This document shows positions 1 through 8,560 of a stretch of DNA of 64,000 bases, in pieces. This DNA comes from Mycolicibacterium arabiense (lineage in GTDB: Bacteria > Actinomycetota > Actinomycetes > Mycobacteriales > Mycobacteriaceae): the NCBI RefSeq assembly GCF_010731815.2, contig NZ_AP022593.1, positions 5,456,001 to 5,520,000 on the forward strand. The letters are read 5' to 3'. Each line of letters opens with the position of its first letter. The stretch's first letter is position 1. Under the pieces are notes generated by a model. That model was not told the DNA's origin and did no database searches. It saw only the letters and a list, made by a program, of their open reading frames with translations. Made by a program: the position numbers and the translations under genes.

Positions 1-590
1 GTGACCTCCTCGGCAAGCGCCAACCCGGCACGCGTGAGCGGGTCGCCCGGCTCGCGCAGGCGGGTTGCCGCGTCGATCAACGGGAAGCGGTCCTGGCGGG
101 GGAGACCGGTGGCCGCCCGTTCGAGCAGCTTCGCGCCGATCAGTAGATCGTTGTCGAGTTCGGCCTCACCCTGGCCGGCGTCGAGCTTGGCGACGACCGC
201 CTTGCGCCAGGTGGCGATGGGGTCGCCCCACCCGTCGACGCGGAAGGTCCACAGGCCCACGGCGTCGGGCACGAACTGGCCGTAGAAGACGTCGGGCTCC
301 TCACCCGTGCGCATCGGCAGGTTCTGCGGCTTGACCCTGGGTGCCGGGTTGACCACGTCTTCGATGGGGACGGGTTCGGCCTCGGTGGGCCGGATGCCTG
401 CCGGCGGCGTGGCCAGCTGAGGGTAGGACGTGCCGTGGTAGCGGACGACGAGCGTGGCCGCGACGACGTCGTGCCCCTCCCGCCACACCGTGGCCCGAAC
501 CGGCACCACCTCTCCGACCACGGCCTTCGCCGGATACCGTCCACCCGAAACCACGGGCGCGACGTCATCGATCCCGATACGACCGGCCAC
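1..590 (-). CDS. glgE: GlgE, alpha-1,4-glucan:maltose-1-phosphate maltosyltransferase (N-terminal part)
   Basis: The reading frame enters from the left edge, so only about the first 196 residues are present. The translation resembles the N-terminal domain of mycobacterial GlgE as I know it, for example a stretch reading [10 protein letters not shown] and one reading AKLDAGQGE. GlgE extends alpha-glucan from maltose-1-phosphate in the cytoplasm and is part of the GlgE/Rv3032 glucan pathway. The start is GTG; two adjacent GTG codons (593 and 590) are possible and 590 has the better spacing from GAGGAG at 598-603. It is divergent from glgP, the same arrangement as Rv1327c/Rv1328 in M. tuberculosis. 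The catalytic GH13 barrel lies outside the window. Confidence 0.9.
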   Translation of the reverse strand, partial: MAGRIGIDDVAPVVSGGRYPAKAVVGEVVPVRATVWREGHDVVAATLVVRYHGTSYPQLATPPAGIRPTEAEPVPIEDVVNPAPRVKPQNLPMRTGEEPDVFYGQFVPDAVGLWTFRVDGWGDPIATWRKAVVAKLDAGQGEAELDNDLLIGAKLLERAATGLPRQDRFPLIDAATRLREPGDPLTRAGLALAEEV

Positions 591-759
591 CACCGAACTC
601 CTCACATTGGCGCGACGCGTAATGGTCGCGCGGTGTCATCTGTTTCGTTTCAGCCTCGTCGCGCTCTATACCCACCGTAGTGTCCGACTCAACCCCTCGC
701 GCGTGACGAGTAGTTCAGCCCACAGTGGCGAACGACGATCAGCAGTAAGGTGAGATCGC
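591..759. promoter_or_regulatory. Divergent glgE/glgP promoter region with an inverted repeat
   Basis: This 169-bp gap must hold the promoters of both glycogen genes. It contains an inverted repeat, GCGCGAC at 610-616 and GTCGCGC at 625-631 with an 8-nt spacer, close to the glgE start. It could be an operator or part of the 5' leader. No confident -35/-10 pair could be assigned by eye. Confidence 0.45.
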
Positions 760-3372
760 GTGAAAGCACTTCGTCGGTTCACCGTCCGTGCCCACCTCCC
801 GCAGCGTCTCGAGGCGCTCGAGCGACTGTCGGTCAACCTGCGCTGGTCGTGGGACAAACCCACCCAGGATCTGTTCGCGAGCATCGATCCCGAACTCTGG
901 GGCCACGTCGAAGCGGACCCCGTGGCGCTGTTGGGAGCGGTCAGTCCCAAGCGGCTCGACGAACTCGCGGTCGACGACTCGTTCCTGAGCCGACTCGACC
1001 ACCTGGCGGCCGATCTCGACGACTACCTGCAGCGGCCCATGTGGTATCAGGAGCGGATCGCCGCCGGTGAGGAGCTACCGACCGGAATCGCCTACTTCTC
1101 CATGGAATTCGGCGTCGCGGAGGTGCTGCCGAACTACTCCGGCGGGCTCGGAATCCTGGCCGGCGACCATCTGAAGTCCGCGTCGGACCTCGGCCTGCCG
1201 CTCATCGCGGTCGGCCTGTACTACCGCTCCGGCTACTTCCGGCAGTCGCTGACCGCCGACGGTTGGCAGCACGAGAACTACCCGTCGCTGGATCCCCAGG
1301 GGTTGCCGCTGCGACTGCTCACCGACGAGGACGGGGAGCCGGTCCTGGTACGACTGGCGATGCCCGACTCGGCGGAACTCAACGCACGCGTGTGGGTCGC
1401 CCAGGTCGGCCGGATCCCGTTGCTGCTGCTGGATTCCGACACTCCCGAGACCGACCACGAGCTGCGTGGCGTCACCGACCGGCTCTACGGCGGTGACCAG
1501 GAGCACCGGATCCAGCAGGAGATCCTGGCCGGCATCGGCGGCGTCCGGGCGATCCGCGCGTTCACGCGGGTGGAGAGTCTGCCCGAACCGCAGGTGTTCC
1601 ACATGAACGAGGGTCACGCCGGCTTCCTGGGCATCGAGCGGATCCGTGAGCTCGTCACCGACGGCGGCCTGGACTTCGACACCGCACTGGCCGTAGTGCG
1701 CTCCTCGACGGTGTTCACCACCCACACCCCCGTGCCCGCGGGCATCGACCGGTTCCCGGTGGACCTCGTGGAGCAGTACTTCGGTGCGCCTTCCGACGAG
1801 CCGTCGGGCGCGGATTCCGAACTGCTGCCTGGTCTTCCGCTGGAACGCATCGTCGCTTTCGGCGCGGAGGACGACCCGTCGAAGTTCAACATGGCCTACA
1901 TGGGGTTGCGGCTGGCGCAACGCGCCAACGGCGTATCGCTGCTGCACGGCCGGGTCAGCCGGGGCATGTTCAATGAGCTCTGGAACGGCTTCGACACCGA
2001 GGAGGTACCGATCGGGTCGATCACCAACGGCGTGCACGCCCCCACGTGGGCGGCCCCGCAGTGGGTGCAACTGGGCCGTGAGCTGATCGGCAGCGACGAT
2101 CTCGGATCGTTGAGCGAGCCCGACACGTGGCAGCGGCTGCAGCAGGTCGATCCCGGCCACCTGTGGTGGATCCGCTGCGAGCTGCGCAAGCTGCTCATCG
2201 ACGACGTCCGCGCGCGGTTGCGCAAGTCCTGCCTGGAGCGCGGTGCCTCCGATGCCGAACTCGGTTGGATCGCAAAGGCATTCGATCCCGACGTGCTGAC
2301 CATCGGGTTCGCCCGCCGGGTGCCGACCTACAAGCGCCTGACGCTCATGCTGCGCGACCCCGACCGACTCGAGCAGCTGTTGCTCGACGAGAAGCGGCCC
2401 GTCCAGCTGATCGTGGCGGGCAAGTCGCACCCGGCCGACGACGGCGGCAAGGCGCTGATCCAGCAGGTGGTGCGCTTCGCCGACCGGCCCGACGTGCGGC
2501 ACCGGATCGCGTTCCTGCCCGACTACGACATGTCGATGGCGCGGCTCCTGTACTGGGGTTGCGACGTGTGGCTCAACAACCCGTTGCGCCCCTTGGAGGC
2601 CTGCGGCACCTCGGGCATGAAGAGCGCGCTCAACGGCGGCCTCAACCTGTCCATCCGCGACGGCTGGTGGGACGAGTGGTACGACGGCGAGAACGGTTGG
2701 GAGATCCCGACGGCCGACGGCCTGGCCGACGAGACGCGCCGCGACGACCTCGAGGCGGCCGCCCTGTACGACCTGATCGCCAACTCGGTCACCACCAAGT
2801 TCTACGACCGCGACGCCCAGGGCGTCCCCACCCGCTGGGTGGAGATGGTGCGGCACACGTTGCAGTCGCTCGGGCCCAAGGTGTTGGCGTCTCGCATGGT
2901 GCGGGACTACACCGAGCAGTACTACGCACCGGCGGCCCGGTCACTGCACCGGACGATCGAGGCGGTCGACGGCGTGCCGTTCGGCGCGGCCCGCGACCTA
3001 GCGGCGTACCGCCGCCGTGCCGAGGAGGCATGGCCGAGGATTCAGATCACCGACGTCGACAGCTACGGCCTGCCCGACACCCCGCTGCTCGGTTCGGAGT
3101 TGACGCTGACCGCGACGGTGGACCTCGCAGGCCTCGCACCCGACGAGGTGGTGGTCGAAGCGGTGATCGGCCGCGTGGACACCACCGACGCGCTGCTCGA
3201 GCCCACCACCGTCCAGATGGCGCACACCGGGTCCGGCGACGGAGGCAGCGAGACCTTCTCGACGACGACGCCGCTGCCCGTGGCAGGGCCGGTCGGCTAC
3301 ACGGTGCGGGTGCTGCCACACCACCCGCTGCTGGCGGCCGCCGACGAGCTGGGGCTCGTCACGCTCGCGTGA
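760..3372 (+). CDS. glgP: Glycogen/maltodextrin phosphorylase GlgP
   Basis: This 870-residue protein matches mycobacterial GlgP (Rv1328) essentially end to end. It would phosphorolyse alpha-1,4-glucan to glucose-1-phosphate using pyridoxal phosphate. An N-terminal DUF3417-like segment (residues 1-120) precedes the GT35 phosphorylase domain. The PLP lysine is K621 within EACGTSGMKSALNGG, and the AYFSMEFGVAE and GGLGILAGDH motifs near residues 110-135 are intact. The start is GTG at 760. The stop overlaps the start of the next gene by 4 bp, so the streptogramin-lyase gene is probably co-translated. Together with glgE it represents linked synthesis and breakdown of intracellular alpha-glucan. 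Confidence 0.96.
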   Translation: MKALRRFTVRAHLPQRLEALERLSVNLRWSWDKPTQDLFASIDPELWGHVEADPVALLGAVSPKRLDELAVDDSFLSRLDHLAADLDDYLQRPMWYQERIAAGEELPTGIAYFSMEFGVAEVLPNYSGGLGILAGDHLKSASDLGLPLIAVGLYYRSGYFRQSLTADGWQHENYPSLDPQGLPLRLLTDEDGEPVLVRLAMPDSAELNARVWVAQVGRIPLLLLDSDTPETDHELRGVTDRLYGGDQEHRIQQEILAGIGGVRAIRAFTRVESLPEPQVFHMNEGHAGFLGIERIRELVTDGGLDFDTALAVVRSSTVFTTHTPVPAGIDRFPVDLVEQYFGAPSDEPSGADSELLPGLPLERIVAFGAEDDPSKFNMAYMGLRLAQRANGVSLLHGRVSRGMFNELWNGFDTEEVPIGSITNGVHAPTWAAPQWVQLGRELIGSDDLGSLSEPDTWQRLQQVDPGHLWWIRCELRKLLIDDVRARLRKSCLERGASDAELGWIAKAFDPDVLTIGFARRVPTYKRLTLMLRDPDRLEQLLLDEKRPVQLIVAGKSHPADDGGKALIQQVVRFADRPDVRHRIAFLPDYDMSMARLLYWGCDVWLNNPLRPLEACGTSGMKSALNGGLNLSIRDGWWDEWYDGENGWEIPTADGLADETRRDDLEAAALYDLIANSVTTKFYDRDAQGVPTRWVEMVRHTLQSLGPKVLASRMVRDYTEQYYAPAARSLHRTIEAVDGVPFGAARDLAAYRRRAEEAWPRIQITDVDSYGLPDTPLLGSELTLTATVDLAGLAPDEVVVEAVIGRVDTTDALLEPTTVQMAHTGSGDGGSETFSTTTPLPVAGPVGYTVRVLPHHPLLAAADELGLVTLA

Positions 3373-4217
3373 ACAGCATCCTCGAGGTCCCCGTCGACGG
3401 CGGGCCGTACGCGCTGACCGCAGGCCCCGACGGTGCGATGTGGGTGACGCTGGTGCACGGCGGCGCAATCGCGCGGGTGGCGCCCGACGGCGACCTGCGC
3501 GTGCATCCCGTGGCCGACGGCAGCAGACCGTCGCTGATCACGCGCGGCACCGACGGTGCACTGTGGTTCACCCGCGCGGGCGACGACCGGATCGGGCGCA
3601 TCACCACCGACGGCGAGCAGACGGCCGTCGAATTGACCAGCGGCAGTGCGCCATTCGGCATCACCGTGGGTCCCGACGGTGCGCTGTGGTTCACCACGAT
3701 GACGGCGGGCACGGTCGGCAGGCTGGGCGACGACGGCACCGTCGACGAGTGGCCGGTGGGCGGCATGCCGTCGATGATCACGACCGGCCCCGACGGTGCG
3801 CTGTGGTTCACGATGAACCAGGCCAACTCCATCGGCAGGCTCGACACCGGCGGCACCCTGACCAAGCGCGAGGTGCCCACCCGCGGGTCCGGACCCGTCG
3901 GCATCACCGCCACCCACGACGACACGGTGTGGTTCACGGCGGTGCTGGCCGACAAGATCGGCCGCATCCCGATGGACGAGGCGATCCAGGAACTCGACCT
4001 GCCCGGCAAGCCGCACGCCGTGGTCGCCGACCCGATGGGCGGCGTCTGGGTCAGCCTGTGGGCCACCGACCAGGTCGCGCGGGTGAGTGCCGATGGCGAG
4101 GTCGTGACGATCGACCTGCCCGCAGACAGCGAGCCCCACGGCATGGCGATCGGCCCCGACGGTGCGCTGTGGGTCGCCCTCGAGGCCGGGTACGTCCTGC
4201 GGCTGCCCACCAACTGA
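3369..4217 (+). CDS. vgb: Virginiamycin B lyase family (streptogramin lyase) beta-propeller
   Basis: A 282-residue beta-propeller with repeated blades ending in PDGALWFT or close variants. The GTG start at 3369 overlaps the glgP stop (GTGA). Compared from memory with staphylococcal Vgb, which linearises type B streptogramins by eliminative ring opening, the key residues look conserved: Y14 (Vgb Y18), H216 (H228), E255 and H257 in SEPHG (E268, H270), and E272 (E284). The protein is close to the usual length (about 295) and has no signal peptide, so it should be cytoplasmic. The active-site match supports real lyase chemistry, although many chromosomal homologues are untested. Coupling to glgP suggests constitutive expression with glycogen metabolism, not antibiotic induction. 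Confidence 0.8.
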   Translation: MNSILEVPVDGGPYALTAGPDGAMWVTLVHGGAIARVAPDGDLRVHPVADGSRPSLITRGTDGALWFTRAGDDRIGRITTDGEQTAVELTSGSAPFGITVGPDGALWFTTMTAGTVGRLGDDGTVDEWPVGGMPSMITTGPDGALWFTMNQANSIGRLDTGGTLTKREVPTRGSGPVGITATHDDTVWFTAVLADKIGRIPMDEAIQELDLPGKPHAVVADPMGGVWVSLWATDQVARVSADGEVVTIDLPADSEPHGMAIGPDGALWVALEAGYVLRLPTN

Positions 4218-4258
4218 TTCGGTTTCCCCAACCCGGCACCGCGGAAGTGGCTAGGCGA

Positions 4259-4264
4259 TATAAG
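4259..4264 (+). promoter_or_regulatory. Probable -10 box of the porin gene
   Basis: TATAAG lies about 34 bp upstream of the GTG at 4298 in the 80-bp gap after the streptogramin-lyase gene. A run of G residues just before the start (about 4287-4291) can act as the ribosome binding site. This predicts an independent promoter for the porin, with a leader of roughly 27 nt. Confidence 0.4.
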
Positions 4265-4297
4265 TTCCGAAGGTCACCAAACATCAGGGGGTCCTTC

Positions 4298-5011
4298 GTG
4301 CTCTTTCGTCGTCTTGCCGTCGTGGCATCGGTCGCCGCGATCGGTGGGCTGAGCCTCCCGCTCGCCGGCGCCGAGCCGGGACCGGTCGTCGAGCCGGTCG
4401 GGGCCGAGGTGGCGCCACCGCCCGACGCGGGCCGGGTCGTCTCACCTCCACCGCAGGTGCTCGACACCCCCGACGGCTGGAAACTCGTGCTCGGGGCGAA
4501 GGACGAGACGCAGGTGATCAGCTCGCCGCTGACCACCGCCATCTCGTCCCGTGAGTACGTCGTCGGCGGCACCTACGAGGGGTCGCTCGAGGGACCCGAC
4601 GACGGCGAGGGCACCCGGGGCACCATCGAGGTGGGCTACCAGATCGGGTGCGGCATCGACATGAGCACCTCCAACGGCGTCTCGCTCACCGGCACCGTGG
4701 GCTTGAACCCCTCCATCGGCATCCTCGGTACCGAGGTGGTCTCACCGCTCCCCGACGGCATCCTGCCGGGCATCGGCGGCAACATCGGCGGCGGCATCAC
4801 CGTCGGCCTCAAGCCGGGCATCATCAACATCGTGCCCGTCACCAAGAAGGAGTTCGACGGCGCCAAGCCGTGGGTCATGATCAGCAACTTCCACGTCAAG
4901 ATCGACGGCTGCGTGGGCCAGTCGTTCCTCCGGTCCTACGCCTTCCTCACGCGGTCGACGAAGGTGTCCGACGCAATCGTCGCCTACTACGGCGAGACCA
5001 AGACCGTCTAG
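4298..5011 (+). CDS. MspA family outer-membrane porin
   Basis: A 237-residue exported protein with a signal peptide (basic FRR, hydrophobic core, cleavage near AGA, residues 1-25) and the MspA-family core: KYIVAGP-like VVGGTYEGSLEG, the GTIEVGYQIG strand, and a C-terminal segment ending in YGETKTV. MspA-type octamers form hydrophilic channels through the mycolic-acid outer membrane. Unlike MspA itself it carries a proline-rich linker after the signal peptide (about residues 28-60) and two cysteines (in IGCGID and DGCVGQ) that could form a disulfide. It is one of the longer MspA-like paralogues. The gene ends only 7 bp from the convergent lipoprotein gene. Confidence 0.87.
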   Translation: MLFRRLAVVASVAAIGGLSLPLAGAEPGPVVEPVGAEVAPPPDAGRVVSPPPQVLDTPDGWKLVLGAKDETQVISSPLTTAISSREYVVGGTYEGSLEGPDDGEGTRGTIEVGYQIGCGIDMSTSNGVSLTGTVGLNPSIGILGTEVVSPLPDGILPGIGGNIGGGITVGLKPGIINIVPVTKKEFDGAKPWVMISNFHVKIDGCVGQSFLRSYAFLTRSTKVSDAIVAYYGETKTV

Positions 5012-5018
5012 CCGACGG

Positions 5019-6458
5019 CTAGTCGAAGCGCTTGAAGCAGCGGTCGGCGTCACCGAGCACGCCGACCCGGAACGCATCGATGCGGGAGAACCCCGACGGC
5101 ACGGTGTCGCCGTTGACGTCGCTGGCGACCAGACCGTTCAACAGGATGCCCGACACCGCCTCGTCGACGTCGCCCGCCGTGATCGCAATGGTGTTGCCGT
5201 CGGGCGTGGTGACGCTATCGGTCATCTTCGCCGTCGCCACACCGGTCAGGCAGGCAGTGCGCAGCGCGGCCTCGGCGTCGTCGAGCGCCACACCGCCGTG
5301 CTCGCGCTGGACGGCCTGCATGTACCGCGACACCAGGATCGAGTACGCGGTGTTGTCACCGCTGGCCAGCCCGCTGCCGTCGTCTTCCTCCGACGGCATG
5401 CCGATCTCCGCCAACTGCGGAAGGTCGACGACGATCGTGTTGGACGACGGGCAGTAGGACACCGGGGGGTGCATTCGCGCGTCCGTGCAGTCGACGGCGT
5501 CGAAGGTCAGCGCAGGCGGGTCGCTGGGCGCGAACAGCGTGCCCATTGCGTCGACCACCGAACGCACCGAGTCCTCGGTCACCGGTAGCTCGCCGGTCTC
5601 GTCGCCGGGTAGGAGCACCGGGAGGTCGCCGCGGCGCTGCTCGATCTCCTCGGAGTCGATGCCCGCGCACGACGCCGGCCCGTCGGTGAAGCCGAACTGG
5701 AAGGCCGACACCCGCTCGAAGGCCGAGCCGTGCTCGTCGGCGCCGGCCTCCGGGTCGTCTTCGTTGAGCAGCGGGTCGCGGAACGCGATCATCGCGGCCA
5801 GCAGGTTGTTCAGGCCCTCGCTGGTGCTGAGCGTGAACCTCGGCGAGTTCCCCTCGGCGACCCAGCGCATGTACGAGCCCGCGAGGCAGTCGGCCTGCTG
5901 CTCGCCGACCAGCGTCGGGGTGGCCGGACCGACCAGGTCCGCCTGGTGCTGCACCGCGTGGCCGTACTCGTGGGCCAGCACCATCGCGACCGCCATGTCG
6001 CCGTTGGCGCTGTGCAGTGACGGCAGCAACTGACCGCGGTCCCAGCCGATGGTTTCGTCGTCGAAGCAGTAGCCGGCGTTGACCAGACCGAACGTCTCGG
6101 ATCCGCAGAACGCGCCGTCGAATTCCTCGCTGTCCCAGGAGTGCACCTCCGAGACCGGGGTGAACTCGCCGCCGAAGGCGTCGCCGTAGGCCGACGCCCA
6201 GAACTCCTCGACGTCGCTGACCGCTTGGACGCCGAGTTCGTCGATCTCGCTGCCGTCGGTCCCCAGCACCTCGCGCGACGGGGCGGCCGCGTCGTCGCGC
6301 AGCCCGGTGGGACCGTCGGTGGCTGCCATGCCCGCCACGCTAAAGGGATCGCTGAACACCGACACGGGCCTGCCCTGCAGCGTCGTCGTCGCGCACCCGG
6401 AGACCAGCAGGGCCGCACACGCGATCACCGTCGTGGACAGCGGATGCCACCGGCTCAT
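5019..6458 (-). CDS. Exported lipoprotein, neutral zinc metallopeptidase family
   Basis: A 479-residue protein. The ATG at 6458 is preferred because it gives a clean lipoprotein signal (SRWHPLSTT, hydrophobic core, lipobox LVSGC, lipidated Cys near residue 22) and has AAAGGCAG upstream; a longer frame begins at 6542. The zinc motif HEYGH sits in VLAHEYGHAVQHQ around residue 160, with several cysteines that may form disulfides. Proteins with this motif, such as mycobacterial LpqM-like peptidases and YpfJ-type proteins, are predicted cell-envelope metallopeptidases; the substrate is unknown. It is convergent with the porin and followed upstream by dinG on the same strand after a 105-bp gap. Confidence 0.82.
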   Translation of the reverse strand: MSRWHPLSTTVIACAALLVSGCATTTLQGRPVSVFSDPFSVAGMAATDGPTGLRDDAAAPSREVLGTDGSEIDELGVQAVSDVEEFWASAYGDAFGGEFTPVSEVHSWDSEEFDGAFCGSETFGLVNAGYCFDDETIGWDRGQLLPSLHSANGDMAVAMVLAHEYGHAVQHQADLVGPATPTLVGEQQADCLAGSYMRWVAEGNSPRFTLSTSEGLNNLLAAMIAFRDPLLNEDDPEAGADEHGSAFERVSAFQFGFTDGPASCAGIDSEEIEQRRGDLPVLLPGDETGELPVTEDSVRSVVDAMGTLFAPSDPPALTFDAVDCTDARMHPPVSYCPSSNTIVVDLPQLAEIGMPSEEDDGSGLASGDNTAYSILVSRYMQAVQREHGGVALDDAEAALRTACLTGVATAKMTDSVTTPDGNTIAITAGDVDEAVSGILLNGLVASDVNGDTVPSGFSRIDAFRVGVLGDADRCFKRFD

Positions 6459-6504
6459 CGAGGCTGCCTTTCGCTTGCCTTGCGGCCGACGGCGCGCACG
6501 TGGA

Positions 6505-6531
6505 AGTCGATCGTGATGATAGTGATCGACT
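6505..6531. repeat. 8-bp inverted repeat between dinG and the lipoprotein gene
   Basis: AGTCGATC (6505-6512) and GATCGACT (6524-6531) are perfect inverted arms around an 11-nt spacer in the 105-bp gap. The site lies downstream of dinG and upstream of the lipoprotein gene, both on the minus strand. There is no T-run, so it is either an intrinsic hairpin of mycobacterial type or an operator for the lipoprotein gene; a TATCAT -10-like hexamer lies within it on the minus strand. Confidence 0.45.
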
Positions 6532-6563
6532 GCTCCGCTCACCGGGCGAATCCTCGGCGTCGG

Positions 6564-8555
6564 TCAGGACCGCAGGCGCTCCAGCGCCGCCCTGACCCGC
6601 GCGCCGTCCGTCGTCGACCAGAACGGCGGTAGCGACGCCCGTAGGTAGCCGGCGTAGCGGGCCGTGGCCATGCGCGAGTCGAGGACCGCGACCACGCCGC
6701 GGTCGTCGACGCTGCGCAGCAGCCGCCCGGCGCCCTGAGCCAGCAGCAGCGCGGCATGGCTCGCCGCCACCGCCATGAAGCCGTTGCCGCCGCGGGCGGC
6801 GACGGCGCGCTGCCGGGCCGTGATCAGCGGGTCGTCGGGCCTGGGGAACGGGATGCGGTCGATGATCACCAGCGTCAGCGACGAACCGGGTACGTCGACG
6901 CCCTGCCACAGCGACAGCGTGCCGAACAGCGAGGTCTCGTCGTCGGCGGCGAACCGTCGCACCAGCGCCGACGTCGTGTCCTCGCCCTGGCACAGCACCG
7001 GGGTGTCGAGCCGCTCGCGCATCACCTCGGCGGTGGCGCGCGCGGCGCGCATCGACGAGAACAGTCCGAGGGTGCGGCCACCCGCGGCCGCGACCAGTGC
7101 CTCGATCTCGTCGAGCTGTTCGGCCGATCCCACGCTGTCGCGGCCGGGCGGGGGAAGGTGCGCGGCGACGTAGAGGATCCCCGATTTCCCATGGGCGAAC
7201 GGCGATCCCACGTCGAGCCCACGCCAGGGCGCACCCTCGTCGTCGTCGCCGAACTTCAGCCCCCAGGACCGGGCCATCGCATCGAACGTGCCGCCGACCG
7301 TCAGAGTCGCCGAGGTGAGGATCGCGGTCTGCTGGTCGAAGATCCGGTTGCGCAGCAGGCCCGCCACCGACAGCGGTGCCACCCGCAGCACGACGCGGGT
7401 GGTGCCCCGGACTTCTTCCCTATCCAGCCACACCACGTCCGTGCGGTCCGGGATGGCCGGGCCGTAGGACGTCAGGATCCGCGTCGCGGTGTCGCTGAGG
7501 TCGGTCAGGGCCGTCACCGCCTCGGTGCGCGCCGATGCGGCCTTGGGGTCGCTGGGCGCGGTGTCGATGGCCGAGCGCACCTTGTCGGCGGAGTCACGCA
7601 GCACCGTCAGGTAGGTCGCCATCTCCTCGTCGAGGCTGTCCTTGCGGCCCGGCTCCTCGTCGTGCAGTGCGGAGGTGAACGTGGCGATCGCCGCTTCGAG
7701 TCGTTGCGCCATCTCGGGTTCGACGAGGCGCGCAGCGCGCCGCAGTGCGATGCCGAGTGAGGTGGCCGAGAGTTCGGCGGTGGCCACGCTGGTCACCCGG
7801 TCGACGAGTTCGTGCGCCTCGTCGACGACGATCATGTCGTGCTCGGGCAGCACGTTCACCTCGGAGATCGCGTTGATCGCCAGCAGGGCGTGGTTGGTGA
7901 CCACGACGTCGGCGGTGCCCGCTTTGGCGCGCGCCTTCTCGGCGAAGCATTCGGTGCCGTAGGTGCAACGGGTGGCGCCGATGCACTCGCGCGCCGAGAC
8001 GCTCACCTGACTCCACGACCGGTCCGGGACGCCGGGCGCGAGTTCGTCGCGGTCCCCGGTCTCGGTGTCCGACGACCACTCGGCGAGGCGCTTGACGTCA
8101 CGACCGAGCTGCGTCGACGCCACGGCGTCGAACAGTTCCTCCTGCGGCCGGTCATCCGGCTCGGCGGTGGATCCACCGTTTATCTTGTTGAGGCACAAGT
8201 AGTTGCCGCGACCCTTGAGCAATGCGAATTCGGGACGGCGCGGAAGTTCGGGGGCCAGCGCATCGGCCAGACGCGGCAGATCGCGATCGACGAGCTGGCG
8301 CTGCAGCGCAATCGTCGCGGTGGAGACGACGACCGGGTGGTTCGCGTCGAGCGCATGGGCGATGGCAGGCACGAGGTAGGCCAGCGACTTGCCGGTGCCG
8401 GTGCCGGCCTGAACCGCGAGGTGCTCGCCGGTGCTGAACGCGTGCTCGACCGCCTGGGCCATCTGGACCTGGCCGGTGCGCTCGGCGCCGCCCAGCGCGG
8501 TGACGGCCGCAGCGAGCAGTTCCGTCACGCGGCCCGAGTCGGAGCCCTTGGGCAT
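6564..8555 (-). CDS. dinG: ATP-dependent DNA helicase, DinG/XPD family
   Basis: A 663-residue superfamily 2 helicase matching Rv1329c. Walker A GTGTGKS is at residues 51-57, the DEAH box (VVDEAHEL) is near residue 240, and the cysteines between them (C in YLCLN, then CIGATRC and ECFAEKA) fit the 4Fe-4S cluster ligands of the XPD/DinG group. C-terminal motifs include GLFSSMRA, SLWQGVDVPG and a final QGAGRLLR. The family unwinds 5' overhang and structured DNA and resolves R-loops. The ATG giving MPKGSDSG is preferred, because a GTG start 78 bp further upstream would run into pncB; its stop lies just downstream of the pncB stop region. Orientation matches the conserved dinG-pncB block. Confidence 0.95.
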   Translation of the reverse strand: MPKGSDSGRVTELLAAAVTALGGAERTGQVQMAQAVEHAFSTGEHLAVQAGTGTGKSLAYLVPAIAHALDANHPVVVSTATIALQRQLVDRDLPRLADALAPELPRRPEFALLKGRGNYLCLNKINGGSTAEPDDRPQEELFDAVASTQLGRDVKRLAEWSSDTETGDRDELAPGVPDRSWSQVSVSARECIGATRCTYGTECFAEKARAKAGTADVVVTNHALLAINAISEVNVLPEHDMIVVDEAHELVDRVTSVATAELSATSLGIALRRAARLVEPEMAQRLEAAIATFTSALHDEEPGRKDSLDEEMATYLTVLRDSADKVRSAIDTAPSDPKAASARTEAVTALTDLSDTATRILTSYGPAIPDRTDVVWLDREEVRGTTRVVLRVAPLSVAGLLRNRIFDQQTAILTSATLTVGGTFDAMARSWGLKFGDDDEGAPWRGLDVGSPFAHGKSGILYVAAHLPPPGRDSVGSAEQLDEIEALVAAAGGRTLGLFSSMRAARATAEVMRERLDTPVLCQGEDTTSALVRRFAADDETSLFGTLSLWQGVDVPGSSLTLVIIDRIPFPRPDDPLITARQRAVAARGGNGFMAVAASHAALLLAQGAGRLLRSVDDRGVVAVLDSRMATARYAGYLRASLPPFWSTTDGARVRAALERLRS

Positions 8556-8560
8556 CGGGG

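Noticed and set aside
1075..2856. A 593-codon open frame on the minus strand
   Set aside because: It is antisense to glgP and results from high G+C third positions; the plus-strand protein is a full-length phosphorylase.
2127..3368. A long plus-strand frame continuous with the streptogramin-lyase gene
   Set aside because: It overlaps glgP out of frame and is rich in Arg/Pro with no domain; the real lyase starts at GTG 3369.
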